From NCBI GenBank assembly GCA_977006965.1, contig OZ345352.1, positions 1,302,001 to 1,366,000 on the forward strand: a DNA stretch of 64,000 nucleotides, read 5' to 3'. The translations under genes were made by a program, and so were the position numbers. Positions 1-8,930 of this stretch are shown piece by piece (the first letter of the stretch is position 1; each line of letters begins with the position of its first letter). The notes below the pieces were generated by a model. That model made no database searches and was not told where the DNA came from. It saw only the letters and a list, made by a program, of their open reading frames with translations. This stretch comes from Phymatolithon calcareum. Lineage: Eukaryota > Rhodophyta > Florideophyceae > Hapalidiales.

Positions 1-829
1 CCTTTATTTATCGCCAAGCTTCAGAACCAGCTCGAAATAGATTCGATATTTAACCTTCGCAAGGAGCCCAGCTCTCCGAAACTGCGCACATGACGAGAAT
101 ATTTCCACGGGCCTGTAATTGTTTTTCGTGTGAAACTTTCAATAAGTTAAGCTAAACACTGCTCCATACAGTTTTCAAACATCGGTGCTAACCGGCGCGC
201 AGTCCTAGCAGTCGACAGTTCTGAGGCCGCCCTCTTCTCGGGCATATGCGGCTGTCAAAATTTCCTTGCTTGGTTGCGCCGAGTGGGTCCAATAATATCG
301 TGCAGCACGTCAATACTTTCTACAATGTACAATTTGAAATTTTTCTCGGCAGAATGTAATTAATTTTCTGGGAGAGAATGGCAAGGGCTGACTATTCTCA
401 GAAGCTCATTGGCTCTTTGTTCTGTACACTCTTTTGACTGCATTTGGAAATGATCAGCACGTACGTAACACTTGAATTGTTCACTCGCATTGCTGCCTCA
501 GCCTGGCCATTGCCTTGACCGAGCACATTTATTGGGCTGTGCTGCCTGCCTATCATTTCTAAAAAGGATAGACTGGTATCACTAAATTTAGTGATATGCG
601 TATCAAAACGTGCCAACGGAACAGACCAGGTGTAGTCGCGTGAGTATGAGTGTTGGTTCTCTATCGGTAAAAATTGGCCAGTTTGTCACTGGCTGGGGAA
701 AATATGATAAATGATCTATTCAATTTTGTCCCTTCAGTAGAATGAGGCAACGTGATAAAACGCTACAAACGTTTGATATGAACAGATGTGTTATAGCTAA
801 ATATTTTCCCCGTCACTAATTTTCACGTC
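1..829. other. Non-coding start of the duplicated block
   Basis: I see no gene here. The sequence is shared with 38134-38679 and 46143-46942. It contains a perfect 18-bp palindrome at 574-591 (ATCACTAAATTTAGTGAT) and ends with the first GTCACTAAT motifs of a subterminal repeat family that becomes dense at 3668-3810. The short reading frames here are not conserved as proteins between copies. Confidence 0.6.
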
Positions 830-881
830 TTTGTCAACCGGCTGAGGGGGTAGACATCGGCTTCATCTTGCAACTGATTGC

Positions 882-1061
882 TTCTATGTCATCCCTAGGG
901 ATGACATAGAATATTGATTGCTCTATGTCATCCCTAGGGATGACATAGCAGTTTTGATAGGACACTCGTACGAAATCCTTATTTTCCACTTGTTTCCCTC
1001 GCAATTTCGAAGTCATTTCCACTGAAGACATAGAGTCTGATGTCATCCCTAGGGATGACAT
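882..1061. repeat. Three copies of a perfect palindrome
   Basis: A perfect self-complementary sequence with core TGTCATCCCTAGGGATGACA occurs three times just inside the left inverted repeat of the recombinase element: 882-911 (30 bp), 923-948 (26 bp) and 1040-1061 (22 bp). Each can form a hairpin or bind a symmetric protein dimer. The right end of the element carries the half-site ATGACATAGAAGC at 3476-3488. Candidate recombinase-binding or resolution sites, by inference. Confidence 0.8.
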
Positions 1062-1088
1062 ATAGGGCAAGACAAAATACTATTTTTT

Positions 1089-1322
1089 GAGTATGTTCTA
1101 AGGGTGTCCCCGGTCTCTCAGGAAGAGCTGGGAATCAATTTTCTTCATTGAAAAAACAAGCTGGTTTCCAATCATGCTCTCGAGGCATCAATCACTCTCA
1201 GATCTGAGTATGTTCTAAGGGTACACCTGGTCTCTCAGGAAGAGCTGGGAATCAATATTCTTCATTGAAAAGACAGGTTGGCTTCCAATTATTCCCTCCA
1301 GGCACCAATCACTCTCAGATAA
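1089..1322. repeat. Tandem duplication, 117-bp unit
   Basis: Two adjacent units, 1089-1205 and 1206-1322, each begin GAGTATGTTCTAAGGGT and end in CACTCTCAGAT with a few differences. They lie in the non-coding left part of the tyrosine-recombinase element, downstream of the recombinase gene's 3' end. Confidence 0.8.
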
Positions 1323-1509
1323 TTAGCTTCGAATCTCGACTTTTCTTTAGTTGAATATCATTCCCTTCGTGGTCATGTGGCACCGGTGTCCTCGGCGGAG
1401 CATCATCAATCACAAGAGCGTGTTCGGCAACCGGAGTTGTAAACAATATTGCAATCTATTTTTATTAAAACTAGATCGATGAGCATGAAGTTACCGATTC
1501 ATCTGGAGG

Positions 1510-3324
1510 TCATTTGCAAGTGTCAGGGTTCTTAATTGGATGGTTATTAATGACAACACTAATAGTGCTTCCGGAAACGTCGCGCAAGGTGCAGAGAACA
1601 CTAAAAGAAGAGCTTCCAGTTGTAGACATATGGCGCGCCGCGTCAAGGTTTTCCGGAGTACCATGAATCGATGGAGTAGGAGCCAGGGAAGTGCGCAAGC
1701 GGAGACTCTCTTTGTGCATCTCAGCACCAATCGCCTCATGTTTAGCCTTCTTCAGATTCCCCGGTAGCTGGCAAGGTGGTTCTTCCAGGAATATGTCTCG
1801 CTGCTGCTGCTGTCCCTCGTCTCCATCTAAATTTTGATAGTTCTGAAGGCTGCGAGGATCGCGGTGCCCCGTTCGCATGCTCACTGACGAGTCAGCGTGT
1901 CCCGATGCAAGGAGTAGAGATGTTACAGTTGCGCGGATTCCGTGTGTGACCATTCCCCCCTTCGCACCGGATCCTTTGATCCCAACTTCATTGCAAACAT
2001 TGCCGACAATCCTTCCAAATGAGTTCTTCCCAAGATGCTGCTTCTTAAAGAATTTTGAAAACTTTGTAGCACGCGGGTTTACACCAAGAAAAAACCGATC
2101 ACTGCCACAATCGATCGCACGACGCACACTCAGGTAATCATCGATGTCTTGGTACAAGTTTAAGATACCACCCAGCGCTGTGCGGTTCCAAACTAAAATT
2201 TGCGTGGGTTTGTCGCGCACAGCGCGCATACCGCCCCGATTAGTCTTAGAAGCCCCTGCTCTGCTTCCGATAACTGCAGAAATGCGATAAACCCATTCAC
2301 CACGGATCTTCTCCTTGGTAAACTGCCGTGTGAGGAGAAGGGCGAGGGAGGTTGGGCGCATTGCGGTGACCAGCGCAACGTCGAAAACGAGCCTGTTGAG
2401 GAAGCCGATTGGGGTTTCTCGGGAAAGAGCAGACGACGAGTAAAGTAGCAAAAGATCTTCGTGTGACAAAATATTATGGCTCTCTGTGAAGGCCCCTCGG
2501 GCTTGCTGATCGGAAAGCTTGTTGTCCATCACAGCTACAAGACCCAGGCTCGGGCAATTGAAAATCGGACCACTTAGCAGCTTCAGATTGTAACCCCACT
2601 TGTCCGCAAAATATCGTTGGATGCCGAGAACGTACCCCTTCATCGTCGACGGTTTCACTTCCTTGTCTGTCTTATCGCTTCTATAATTCACTACAAACTC
2701 GATCAGGTGATAGCGCACCCTTCTTAGCTGGTCCTCCGTCCAGTTGGTCCATCCCTGGGGTAAGAATGTTTTAAACCCATCAAAGAACAGAATCAGTCGC
2801 GCCATCTCAAACTTGCGCTCCAAACTAGACTCTTCTCCGTTCCGGCACAAAAAGCGCGCGAGGGCGCGCATGGAGTACTCGTTGCTCTTTTCTGTGTTGT
2901 CGGGAACACGAACACCCAAGAATCGCTCCGTCTCTTTTGTGTGGTGCATAGACGGTTCTAGTGTGATGTTCAGCGTACGTGTCTCTGCGACTTCTGCGGA
3001 CGGTGCGAATGCAGGTGGCGCAAAGTCTGCGACCGGATTTGCCCTCAGCGCTGGGTGCGGGGCGATTGGAGCTACGAGTGCCGCGTGCCCCGGCCCTGCC
3101 GCCAGTGAGCTTTGAGGGGTTCGTGTACGCGGGAGCAGCGGGATCGTAGGCTCTTGTGGCTTAGGAGGCGCGAAGGTGGACGCTGACGGGCGGAAGGAAC
3201 CATTCTCCGCTTCAATGTCCGACCATTCGGAGTCAATAATCTGGTCTAGGAGAGCTCCGGTCGCTGAAGGATCGTGGGTTGTTTTCTCCATAGCGTCAAG
3301 GTAGACACTGTTCTGGTTTGTCAA
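1510..3324 (-). CDS. Tyrosine recombinase (Crypton/DIRS type)
   Basis: An intact 604-residue reading frame, and the only gene of the element at 830-3538. Residues 1-115 are Pro/Ala-rich and probably disordered. Residues 120-245 look like a SAM-like core-binding domain (STMKGYVLGIQRYF near 226-239). The catalytic domain follows: first arginine at about 323 in TAMRPTSLALL, H-x-x-R at 461-464 in THGIRATV, the second histidine at 487 in RTGHRD, and the nucleophile tyrosine at 496 in SLQNYQN. All members of the R-H-R-H-Y set are present, so the protein could be active. It would cut and rejoin element ends through a 3'-phosphotyrosine. It resembles the recombinase at 60675-62381 in layout but the sequences are far apart. 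The start is the first ATG; upstream lies only the right inverted repeat. Confidence 0.88.
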   Translation of the reverse strand: MTNQNSVYLDAMEKTTHDPSATGALLDQIIDSEWSDIEAENGSFRPSASTFAPPKPQEPTIPLLPRTRTPQSSLAAGPGHAALVAPIAPHPALRANPVADFAPPAFAPSAEVAETRTLNITLEPSMHHTKETERFLGVRVPDNTEKSNEYSMRALARFLCRNGEESSLERKFEMARLILFFDGFKTFLPQGWTNWTEDQLRRVRYHLIEFVVNYRSDKTDKEVKPSTMKGYVLGIQRYFADKWGYNLKLLSGPIFNCPSLGLVAVMDNKLSDQQARGAFTESHNILSHEDLLLLYSSSALSRETPIGFLNRLVFDVALVTAMRPTSLALLLTRQFTKEKIRGEWVYRISAVIGSRAGASKTNRGGMRAVRDKPTQILVWNRTALGGILNLYQDIDDYLSVRRAIDCGSDRFFLGVNPRATKFSKFFKKQHLGKNSFGRIVGNVCNEVGIKGSGAKGGMVTHGIRATVTSLLLASGHADSSVSMRTGHRDPRSLQNYQNLDGDEGQQQQRDIFLEEPPCQLPGNLKKAKHEAIGAEMHKESLRLRTSLAPTPSIHGTPENLDAARHMSTTGSSSFSVLCTLRDVSGSTISVVINNHPIKNPDTCK

Positions 3325-3541
3325 CTACATAATTTGGCTCCGAGGGAGTAATGCCGCAGCGCTGTGCGGATGTGAGGAGTTGTCAACCGGCTGAGGGGAC
3401 AGACATCTGCTATCTCTTGCAACTGATGTGAAGAGTTATGGCCCCTCAGAAGTGTACGGCATTACGTGAGGAGTTATGACATAGAAGCAATCAGTTGCAA
3501 GAGGAAGCCGATGTCTACCCCCTCAGCCGGTTGACAAACGT

Positions 3542-3662
3542 GTTGTGCACCGTACTCTCGGGATGACAATCGCCCTCAGGCCATGATATTCGGACCTCGG
3601 CTGCGCCTCGGTTGAATATCATGCCCTCGGGCTCATGTCATCCCTCGCAGCCGGTGCACAAC
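3542..3662. mobile_element. 121-bp near-perfect palindrome (foldback insertion)
   Basis: The arms start GTTGTGCACCG and end CGGTGCACAAC and pair along almost their whole length, including GGCATGATATTC and its partner. It sits four bases beyond the recombinase element and is absent from the matching site in copy beta, so it is an insertion. ACGTG occurs on both sides (with a CCCCC run on the right), which may be a short target duplication. The arms contain GGGATGACA, the same core as the palindromes at 882-1061, suggesting a relationship to the neighbouring recombinase element. Confidence 0.75.
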
Positions 3663-3667
3663 CCCCA

Positions 3668-3806
3668 CGTGTCACTAAATTGAAAAACGGCACGTCAATG
3701 TCACTAATATGAAAAACAGCACTTCAGTGTCACTATTATAAGACACGATGCCTCAGTGTCATTAATCCTAAAATGGCTCTTCTGTGTCACTAAAAAGCAA
3801 CTCAAT
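3668..3806. repeat. Degenerate 29-bp repeat array with GTGTCACTAA core
   Basis: About five units of roughly 29 bases, each built on (C)GTGTCACTAAT followed by an A-rich half. The same motif appears in reverse orientation at 5560-5760. In copy beta the array is at 46944-47042 and resumes at 52424 after the P-like insertion. Inverted arrays at both sides of a 2-5 kb stretch resemble subterminal transposase-binding repeats of a non-autonomous DNA transposon. Confidence 0.7.
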
Positions 3807-3822
3807 AAGACACACTTATGCT

Positions 3823-4173
3823 GGTGAGTCATCGACAGCTGGCCATAAAATACGCAAGCGGAAGGTTCCCTCAAGTGAGCACGACGCTAATATCGAATAC
3901 ATTCGGAACGACAGCAGAGCGCCACCTGGAGACCATACGTATGAACATAACAAAGTATGAATTGGACTCCGGAGAAATGATAAGAACTGAAAAAGGCATT
4001 AGAAACTATACTACTTTACAGCGTCACCATAATTGACAACATGGAAAACGACGAGTCCCTGTATTAGGGACCAGGCGATATACTTGAATGAACAAGTTAC
4101 GAAAAGCTGCTCCCGTACAGTCTTAGGAGTGTTAATGAGGGCTTTCAAATAAACAACTAAACAGTTGCAAAAA
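3823..4173 (+). mobile_element. LINE-derived insertion with 13-bp TSD
   Basis: Flanked by identical 13-mers ACACACTTATGCT at 3810-3822 and 4174-4186. Copy beta has a single uninterrupted copy of this 13-mer near 52480-52500, so this is an insertion after the duplication. The 351-bp insert is the reverse complement of parts of 6130-6620, with an internal deletion, and ends in an A-run. Variable-length TSD plus 3' A-run indicates target-primed reverse transcription. Confidence 0.8.
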
Positions 4174-4186
4174 ACACACTTATGCT

Positions 4187-5559
4187 CTTCGGGAAAAGTT
4201 TCGCAAAACTTTTCGAAATATCAATGCCGATCACATGAATAGATTTTCGTTCTACTACACATATGAATGCATCTCTGAATGCAGTCGTGATTACGGCCGC
4301 ATTGGGAGCCAGCTGTTGGCGCAGCTACAGTACATGCCTCGGCACTTGCAGAAAGCACTCCTCGCTCCAGTACATAAGAATGGGACACCCGAGAAACCGG
4401 GAAATTATCGCCAAGAAAGGAAATTCGCGCGACTGCTATCGATATGAATTTGGTCGAGGTGTACGTTTACCACTGGTACTGTTTGCCATCTTATAGCACC
4501 TTAATTTAGCTGGAGCTTAAGATATAATCAGGAATATTCTGCTCCATGAAACTGCAGGCCTTCAGTTTTATGGAGCAGATCATTCCCGAGGAAAACTTGA
4601 GCTTATTGCATTAAGTTGACCTTTCAGAGCCATTAATTATGCCCTCGGTTTTGCGAGAGCTTTGCCATTGACAAGAGAGCACTACTGCAAAAGTTTCTCT
4701 TTGGCCCTATTTATCCACGTTATAGGCCACTTCGACTTTGTCGTGATTAGACCGTTACTGTCGTGAGTGTCCAGGAAACGAACGACTTGTTCAGCTCTCT
4801 AATGAGACGACGGCAGATGCCGAACGTCCATACAACTTGTCTAGGCAGAAACTCCAGGAGGGATGTAGTGCTTTCGGCAAGATATCTTACAGCTCGCTTG
4901 GTCAGAAACTCCGATGGGATGTAGTGACTTCGGCAAGGTGCGCCAACTCTGCAGGGTCAGAATCTCCGTAAGGATGTAGTGACTTCGGCAGGAGTGGTCC
5001 AGTCCAATGGTATGCAATGGACGGTTGCTCGGCAGTGTGAATGCGTTGCTGACTTTCGTCCGAAGAGTAAGTTTATCTTTCGATATCTTTGGGGGTTAAG
5101 TAATGGTTGGTAAAGTTGATAGTGGTGACTGCCTCGAGAAAGACTTCGATCACCGCTTAAGTAGTCTTTACATTACTCCATCTACCTCTGCCTGTCTAGC
5201 TACATTCTCGCAAGGTATCCGAAGTGTCAGCGCGCGACACAATGCGTTTCACACCGTTCATAATCCGCGCCAGTAGACTTTCTTGGCTCACAGTCGGTCG
5301 ACATTGCTAGCAGGCAACGGTACTTCCATTCGACTGTCGGTCCCCGCTGCCGGTCGTTAGCGAGACAGTTACAAAGGTAAACTTTACCACCCGATCATAT
5401 CACATAGATTCAGAAAACCTTGTGCGCAACCTCTCGAGCTTGCGAAACGTGGACTCGGCAAGGAGTATTACTCCTTGCCAAATTTTTACAAGATGAATAG
5501 ACTTTGCAAAATCTATTTCCCGAAAATTTTACATTTCCAGCTTCTTCTGTAATTTTTAG
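4187..5559. other. Non-coding part of duplicated block
   Basis: No gene seen. The stretch corresponds to 52493-53880. It contains three imperfect copies (about 4850-5000) of a unit of the form CAGAAACTCC, then GGATGTAGTG, CTTCGGCA, spaced about 60 bases apart; the same triplet is at about 53165-53310 in copy beta. The frames at 4235-4496 are open in both copies but carry no recognisable domain. Confidence 0.5.
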
Positions 5560-5760
5560 TGCACTAAAAATGACATGGTTGATCCGTTTGGAAGATTAAT
5601 GACACTAAGATGTCATTTTTGGAAAATAGTGACATCAAGACACTGTTTTACAGATCAGTGACACTGATGTGTCATTTTGCAAAATATTGACACTGAAATG
5701 TCTTTTTCGCGATTAGTGACACAGACGCGAGAATTAGTTTCACTGAAAATATGCGTCCGA
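5560..5760. repeat. Inverted counterpart of the GTGTCACTAA repeat array
   Basis: Units reading TTAGTGACAC..ATGTCATTTT repeat about six times, in reverse orientation to the array at 3668-3806. The copy-beta equivalent is at 53870-54060. The pair brackets roughly 1.9 kb of empty sequence when later insertions are removed. Confidence 0.7.
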
Positions 5761-6349
5761 TGTGTTATTGGTGTCAAGGAGCTGACCATCACGGCGCATG
5801 GCAAGTTGCCCAAGACGGAGCCAAGGCACTCTGCAAATGCAGACGCACTCCTACACTCCCTTTTCTGGTACTGTAATACATCTCCCGCGTTTACGTTTAG
5901 GGTAACAAGGTACGGTTTAGGTAGTCTAGTTCCCCAAGTTCTGAAGCTCTCCAGAAAAATACTAAGTCTTGAACAACCTGCTGAGTCCTGAATAGCAGAC
6001 TAGGCAGGGATAAGTAAAGTGACAATGTCAAGAAGACTTTGATGGCTTATCCCGTCTTTCTCAACCGGCCTTTTTGATCGACAATTGGAACACTCCTGAA
6101 AATGATAAATTACACAAATACTTTTGCACCTGTTTGGTTGTTTATTTGAAAGCCCTCATTAACACTCCAAAGACTGTACGGGAGCAGCTTTTATAACTTG
6201 TTCATTCTAGTATATCGCCTGGTCCCTAATACAGGGACTCTTGTTTTCCACATTGTCAATTATAGTGACGCTATAGAGTAGTATGGAGTCTAGTGCCTTT
6301 TCCGTTCTTAACTTTTCTCCGGAGTCCAGTTCATACTTTGATAGGTTCT

Positions 6350-7178
6350 TCATTCATTCATTCAGTCTGCGTATTCCCCTTGAGGGGCTAGCAACACTTT
6401 GAGGGCCTAAGCTTCTTCCATTCTAATATATTTGCTGTGAGTTTGATTGCTCTGCTTCCCCGTCGAGGTCCGGGATGTCGCCAAAGATTGACTCTGGGGT
6501 TGGTCGGACGCATTGAGAGGTTCTTGCGTACGGTCTCCAAGTGGCGCTCTGCTGCCGTTCCGAATGCATTCGATATTAGCGTCGTGCCCACTTAGGGAAC
6601 CTGCCGCTTGCGTATTTTATGGCTAGTTGTCGATGTCTCACCTTGGCAGCCTGAGGATGGCCGGGATATCCTCCGGTTTGTCGTACGGTATTTTCCTCTT
6701 TCTTCTTGCTTCGAGCCTCGTGCCTTCTTTTGCGAACGGTATTCATCGGAGTTGGCCTGGGGATTTCCCTTCCTGCATATGTTTGAAGGGGGCCGCGAAC
6801 TGTTCTTGTTGCAGCATTGCGGCTCGATCACGACTTGCCCACCGTAGTTCTTCGAAGTTTTGCTCTTCCTTTGGCTTGGATAGGATGCTTCCTTGCCTTT
6901 CCTCGTCGGAGCATCCTCAACGGCAATATTTCTCTCCTGTATTCTGGTGGTTGGATCCTGCACAGAAGCCGGAGCCGCTCGATCCTTCCACATTCTGTAC
7001 CGCTGAATATTTGGAAGAAGGTTCTTTCTAATTGCACGAAATGCGTCGTCACGCCACAGTGCATTTGTCTCGTGTCCTCGATTTGTGACACACGAAGAGT
7101 GCAGATCGCGCGAAATTTGGTCATAGAGCTTCCCCCTATAAACCAGTAATGATAGATATGTATTGCTGTATAACACAT
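6350..7178 (-). pseudogene. Degenerate non-LTR retrotransposon 3' remnant
   Basis: Minus-strand open stretches (6592-7176, 6828-7178 and 6388-6591) together give a decayed C-terminal region ending EWKKLRPSKCC and a stop at 6388. The same ending closes the fragments at 25691-25879 and 40458-40646 (EWKKLRPSNCC, EWKKLRASNCC), which argues that this is a real shared protein end. Just beyond it is a (TTCA)n tract at about 6350-6365, the microsatellite tail expected at a LINE 3' end. No catalytic motif remains. The second copy is at 54660-55500. Function is inferred only from family structure. Confidence 0.5.
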
Positions 7179-7199
7179 TTATGAGTTAGACTGTACTCC

Positions 7200-7784
7200 C
7201 AGGGGAATGTTATTAGGGGGGGGAGAAACGCAGACTTCACAAGTTACATAAATTTAATTGTGAAAGATACTCCATCGTGTGCCGACTGGATTATGAGAGC
7301 TTATTGAAGAAATGGGTAGGCAAGGAGCATGGGCAATTGGTACGCTCAGCAGAACCCTGAAGAAGCCCACATGGACCCCTACCGAAGAGAATGAAGTGGC
7401 GCGAGCCATTGACCTGATACTATGCAATTCTGAATAAGGTAACGGACAAACTCGATGCTAGTATAATGCGATTAGAAAGGTGTCGACTTTCCTCAAGTTG
7501 GGACACATTCTACCTTCTCAATAAATCCTCTAAATTACGACTGGATTATGAGTTTACTAAATAATCAAAAAAATTCGACTAAGCAGGGTACTGCCTTTAT
7601 TTCCCATTATTTCTCTCCATAAAGCCTAATCCTGCAACGAGAACTACCGCTACATTGGCAATTACCCCATGTTCATGCCAACAGACCTTATTTTTTCCCA
7701 TTAGAAACATGCATGTATAATACATTTCACACCGAGTGAAAAGCTTCATGGAAATTTTATGGACCCATTTTCAGAAAAGCAGTA
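7200..7784 (+). mobile_element. P-like MITE, right end deleted, with a LINE insertion
   Basis: Starts CAGGGGAATGTTATTAGGGG, the same end as the P-like elements at 31525 and 47043 and as the complete short copy at 55524-55891. Internal sequence matches that copy until 7784, where about 577 bases including the right inverted repeat are missing. A LINE fragment interrupts it at 7298-7538. Confidence 0.75.
7298..7538 (+). mobile_element. 5'-truncated LINE fragment with 14-bp TSD
   Basis: Bounded by GACTGGATTATGAG at 7284-7297 and 7539-7552; the uninterrupted single copy is at about 55608-55621. The 241-bp insert matches, in reverse orientation, the 3' part of the LINE copies at 12071-14580, including the GGGACACATT..CCTTCTCAATAAATCC terminal unit. 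It is a short 3' piece in plus orientation. Confidence 0.85.
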
Positions 7785-8479
7785 GACATACAGTCTCGTT
7801 CTTCATGGAGAGAAAGCAATAGTTTATAAGATATCGGTATATTGCCAATTGGGGCAGAGTATGGCATCACTGATCCAGGCCTCCGCGTGCAACGAATCTA
7901 TAGATCTACCTATAGTTTCGTCTCTTTTCCCTCTTCCTTGGAGAAAACGTTTAAATTGTGTCCTGGAGCACTTTACAGCCGGCCTGATTACCATCTGGAG
8001 TATTGTACTGCTTTACAACCCCTCCGTTTCGACTGTGTAGTATACAGTAATACTAGTGTTCTTCAGTGCCAAACTGAGGGAGCATGTCGGATGCTTTCGG
8101 CACTATAAGCACCCAAAATATTACATCTAATAAGTAAATATTTTGGTTCCGTATCGGAAGTGTCTGACACAAAATACGACAGTGTTTCCAAGGCTCCACA
8201 TTTTGACTTGCGCGTGACGGGGGAAAATATTTGCACAATTTGCGTAATGTTTTGCGTCGCTACAGTTTATCATTTTTGGGAGTGCTCCATTTTCCGACTA
8301 ACCTCCGTAAGTCCACGTGCCACCTTGCCTCTGCTTCTATGTCCAAGTTCAGCATTGAGAACAAAGTACTTTATTCTATCGCCACGTGCAGTATTTGAAA
8401 TTAGTCGCCCAAACGTCCACAGACTCGTCAGGACCCTTCTTTCCTTTTTTCTTTTATTGCAGAAAAACGCTACTTTAAG

Positions 8480-8830
8480 TTAGTGCCTGGGGATGTTTCC
8501 AAACAGCCCCTCGTTGTTCACAAATTCGAGTACTTCGAGCGGTTTCTCGTTGCAAATTTCCTTTACCGTTTTAGCGCCAAGTCTAACAATATTTTGGCTT
8601 CTTGAAACAGTCCGTCCACTACATCGTAAGAGTAGATGCTCAACGATCTCCTTCGTTCCCACTGAGCAGGCCTTGCATATAGGGTCGTAATCAGCCGAAA
8701 CATCTTGAAAACCTACCACCAGTGCCAAACTTGATTCCGAAATGCCTCGTCGAGCAAGCTCGTCCGCTTTTTCGTTCCCAGGGAGACCACAGTGGCTTAG
8801 CGCCGATGAACGAATAGTTCGCCAGTGGAA
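8480..8830 (-). pseudogene. LINE C-terminal zinc-knuckle remnant
   Basis: The minus-strand frame at 8480-8728 reads DYDPICKACSVGTKEIVEHLLLRC and ends in a stop: a C-x2-C-x8-H-x4-C knuckle typical of the C-terminus of RNase H-bearing LINEs. Upstream, at about 8740-8810, lies the RNase H end (HCGLPGNEKADELARRG) in another frame, so the gene is frameshifted. The copy at 57127-57470 is the same relic. It is a different family from the LINE at 20172-24292, whose knuckle is similar (CKKCPYGVKETVEHMILHC). It belongs to the duplicated block and predates the duplication. Confidence 0.75.
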
Positions 8831-8930
8831 AAATGGGAAATTGAGTAAATGGGAACGCCGCTATATCCAATAAAAGCATGCACCTGTCAAATGAAAAATG
8901 TCTTGCTGGTTCTGGGTTGCTCCCATTTTC

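Larger units (their letters stand above)
830..3538 (-). mobile_element. Tyrosine-recombinase transposon with terminal inverted repeats
   Basis: The element begins TTTGTCAACCGGCTGAGG at 830 and ends with the reverse complement at 3521-3538; the inverted match runs about 60 bases inward (830-893 against 3476-3538). A third partial copy in the same orientation as the left end lies at 3380-3427. The matching DNA in copy beta reads straight through (TTTTCACGTC then CGTGTCACT, near 46940-46955), so the 2709-bp insertion is exact and made no target duplication. This fits tyrosine-recombinase integration. It encodes one protein, at 1510-3324. Fungal Cryptons lack such inverted ends and DIRS elements carry a reverse transcriptase, so the class is uncertain: Crypton-like, or a DIRS relative that has lost its RT. 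Confidence 0.85.
1..8930. repeat. Segmental duplication, copy gamma (right part of block)
   Basis: This stretch matches 46143-57560 almost throughout and its first 550 bases match 38134-38679. Orientation is the same in all three. The copies differ by scattered point changes and by insertions that are absent from one partner: the tyrosine-recombinase element at 830-3538 and the palindrome at 3542-3662 are missing in beta, while the P-like element at 47043-52423 is missing here. About 577 bases present in beta (55850-56426) are lost here at 7784. The match fades at about 8930. The block continues off the left edge of the window. Identity was judged by eye, so the right boundary is approximate. 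Confidence 0.85.

Noticed and set aside
882-1061. CRISPR-like array
   Set aside because: Only three palindromes with unequal spacing and no uniform spacers, within a eukaryotic transposon.
834-1070. 78-codon frame with repeated VIPRDDIE peptides
   Set aside because: The peptide repeat is only the translation of the palindromes; not a protein.
6608-7149. Plus-strand frames of 79-134 codons
   Set aside because: Antisense shadows of the minus-strand LINE remnant.
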